A stretch of 6,916 bases of DNA from Thermoplasmata archaeon (GTDB lineage: Archaea > Thermoplasmatota > Thermoplasmata > Thermoplasmatales > Thermoplasmataceae). Positions 6,399 through 6,916 of the stretch are shown here, in pieces; the stretch's first letter is position 1, and every line of letters starts with the position of its first letter. The notes beneath the pieces are model-generated. The model was not told the DNA's origin, ran no database searches, and saw nothing but the letters and a program-made list of their open reading frames with translations. Made by a program: the position numbers and the translations under genes. The DNA is taken from NCBI GenBank assembly GCA_021847855.1, contig JAJZOT010000085.1:1-6916 (forward strand). Reading direction: 5' to 3'.

Positions 6399-6916
6399 CT
6401 ATTTTCTTTTGAAACTCTTTTTAGTGTCGGTTTTTATATCTCCTATAAAGCCAAAGTCCACGAGGCCGAATTCGTCGGTTATTCCATACACCCTGAATCG
6501 GTCTGGGTTGGTGGTCTTCAATGCAGGTGTGAAATGATCCTCGCTCAGGAGTGATTGGGCAACATCTGTTCCGGAAGAGAAGAAGCTCATTGCGGGTGTG
6601 ATGACCACATCTGATTCACTGTTGTAGATAAATGCAGGTATCTTGAACACACCACCTATCTGGTCCCTGAGCACAAGTGACGGATGCTCATGTCCCAGAA
6701 TCGTGATCTTTTTCAGCCCCCTGTCCCTGTCCCCATGATAAATATAGTATCTGTCGGTTTCAACGACTTCGGGAAGATCAAGGTTTCGCCTGTTCAGTAT
6801 TGTCATGAGAAAATTATCATGATTTCCCCTTACGAATCTGAGCTTCAGATGGTCAGAATATCTGTCGATAAAATGAATTATATCTGTCCATTCCTGGGAG
6901 AGATTCCTTGAAAATT
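6399..6916 (-). CDS. Metallophosphoesterase, ICC-like / PdeM-like (COG1407 type), 5' end beyond window
   Basis: This is the C-terminal 171 residues of a calcineurin-type metallophosphoesterase that cuts phosphate esters with a two-metal centre. The frame stays open to the right edge. Counting from the first visible codon, the metal-binding and catalytic motif GNHD is at 30-33 (in VRGNHDNFL), a YHGD histidine at 60, and GHEHP at 74-78. The following lRDxxGGxFKIPAFIYN and ITPAMSFFSSGTD resemble the end of the ICC-like / PdeM family, where a similar PAF-S-FT-G segment occurs. The N-terminal DxH and GD metal motifs must lie outside the window. The methionine at 6806 is internal: it falls three residues after GNHD, so it is not the start. 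The tail ends in lysine-rich KKSFKRK. Substrate is unknown: relatives have been linked to cyclic nucleotide hydrolysis or, in bacteria, to a DNA-ligase-associated repair cluster, but nothing here decides. It may be cotranscribed with hemL. Confidence 0.85.
   Translation of the reverse strand, partial: FSRNLSQEWTDIIHFIDRYSDHLKLRFVRGNHDNFLMTILNRRNLDLPEVVETDRYYIYHGDRDRGLKKITILGHEHPSLVLRDQIGGVFKIPAFIYNSESDVVITPAMSFFSSGTDVAQSLLSEDHFTPALKTTNPDRFRVYGITDEFGLVDFGFIGDIKTDTKKSFKRK

Noticed and set aside
1..6916. Search by eye for CRISPR arrays, insertion sequences, tRNA genes or long repeats
   Set aside because: No regularly spaced repeats, terminal inverted repeats, transposase motifs or cloverleaf-like sequences were noticed, and nearly all of the window is filled by well-supported genes.

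Overview
The window reads as chromosomal DNA of an archaeon, most likely an acidophilic, heterotrophic member of the Thermoplasmatales or a close relative. The evidence is AGA/AGG-dominated arginine codons with frequent ATA, TATA boxes about 25 nt upstream of start codons (leaderless transcripts), Shine-Dalgarno sites only inside the operon, oligo-T rather than hairpin termination, and an archaeal-style mix of molybdo-hydroxylase and C5 tetrapyrrole genes. The lineage is inferred from style and recall; no search was possible.

Left half (about 74-3529): one transcription unit encodes a complete three-subunit molybdenum hydroxylase of the xanthine oxidase / aerobic CO dehydrogenase family, in the order FAD subunit (106-969), 2Fe-2S subunit (980-1495), Mo-cofactor catalytic subunit (1505-3508). 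The genes are 9-10 nt apart, and an identical AGGTG-6 nt-ATG start signal appears before genes two and three. The catalytic loop reads PYRGAGR, not the cysteine-containing AYRCSFR of true CO dehydrogenase. The enzyme is therefore better called an aldehyde (possibly glyceraldehyde) oxidoreductase of unproven substrate. An oligo-T tract follows the operon.

Middle (3541-3797): a small, probably leaderless gene encodes a 75-residue protein with two membrane segments that I do not recognise.

Right half: the two committed enzymes of the C5 route to 5-aminolevulinate face each other. Glutamyl-tRNA reductase (hemA, 3865-5094, plus strand) makes glutamate-1-semialdehyde, and glutamate-1-semialdehyde aminomutase (hemL, 5102-6370, minus strand) converts it to 5-aminolevulinate. 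Their stop codons are 7 nt apart, so the mRNAs probably overlap at their 3' ends. Upstream of hemL on the same strand is the C-terminal part of a metallophosphoesterase (6399 to beyond the right edge), of the ICC-like / PdeM-like type. Its reading frame continues through a GNHD motif upstream of the first visible methionine, so the gene is cut by the window edge and does not start at 6806.

I saw no mobile elements, CRISPR arrays, tRNA or rRNA genes, and no convincing new biological system. The points most worth a second look are the substrate of the compact molybdo-hydroxylase, the unknown hairpin membrane protein, the convergent hemA/hemL arrangement, and the atypical N-terminal motif of HemA.
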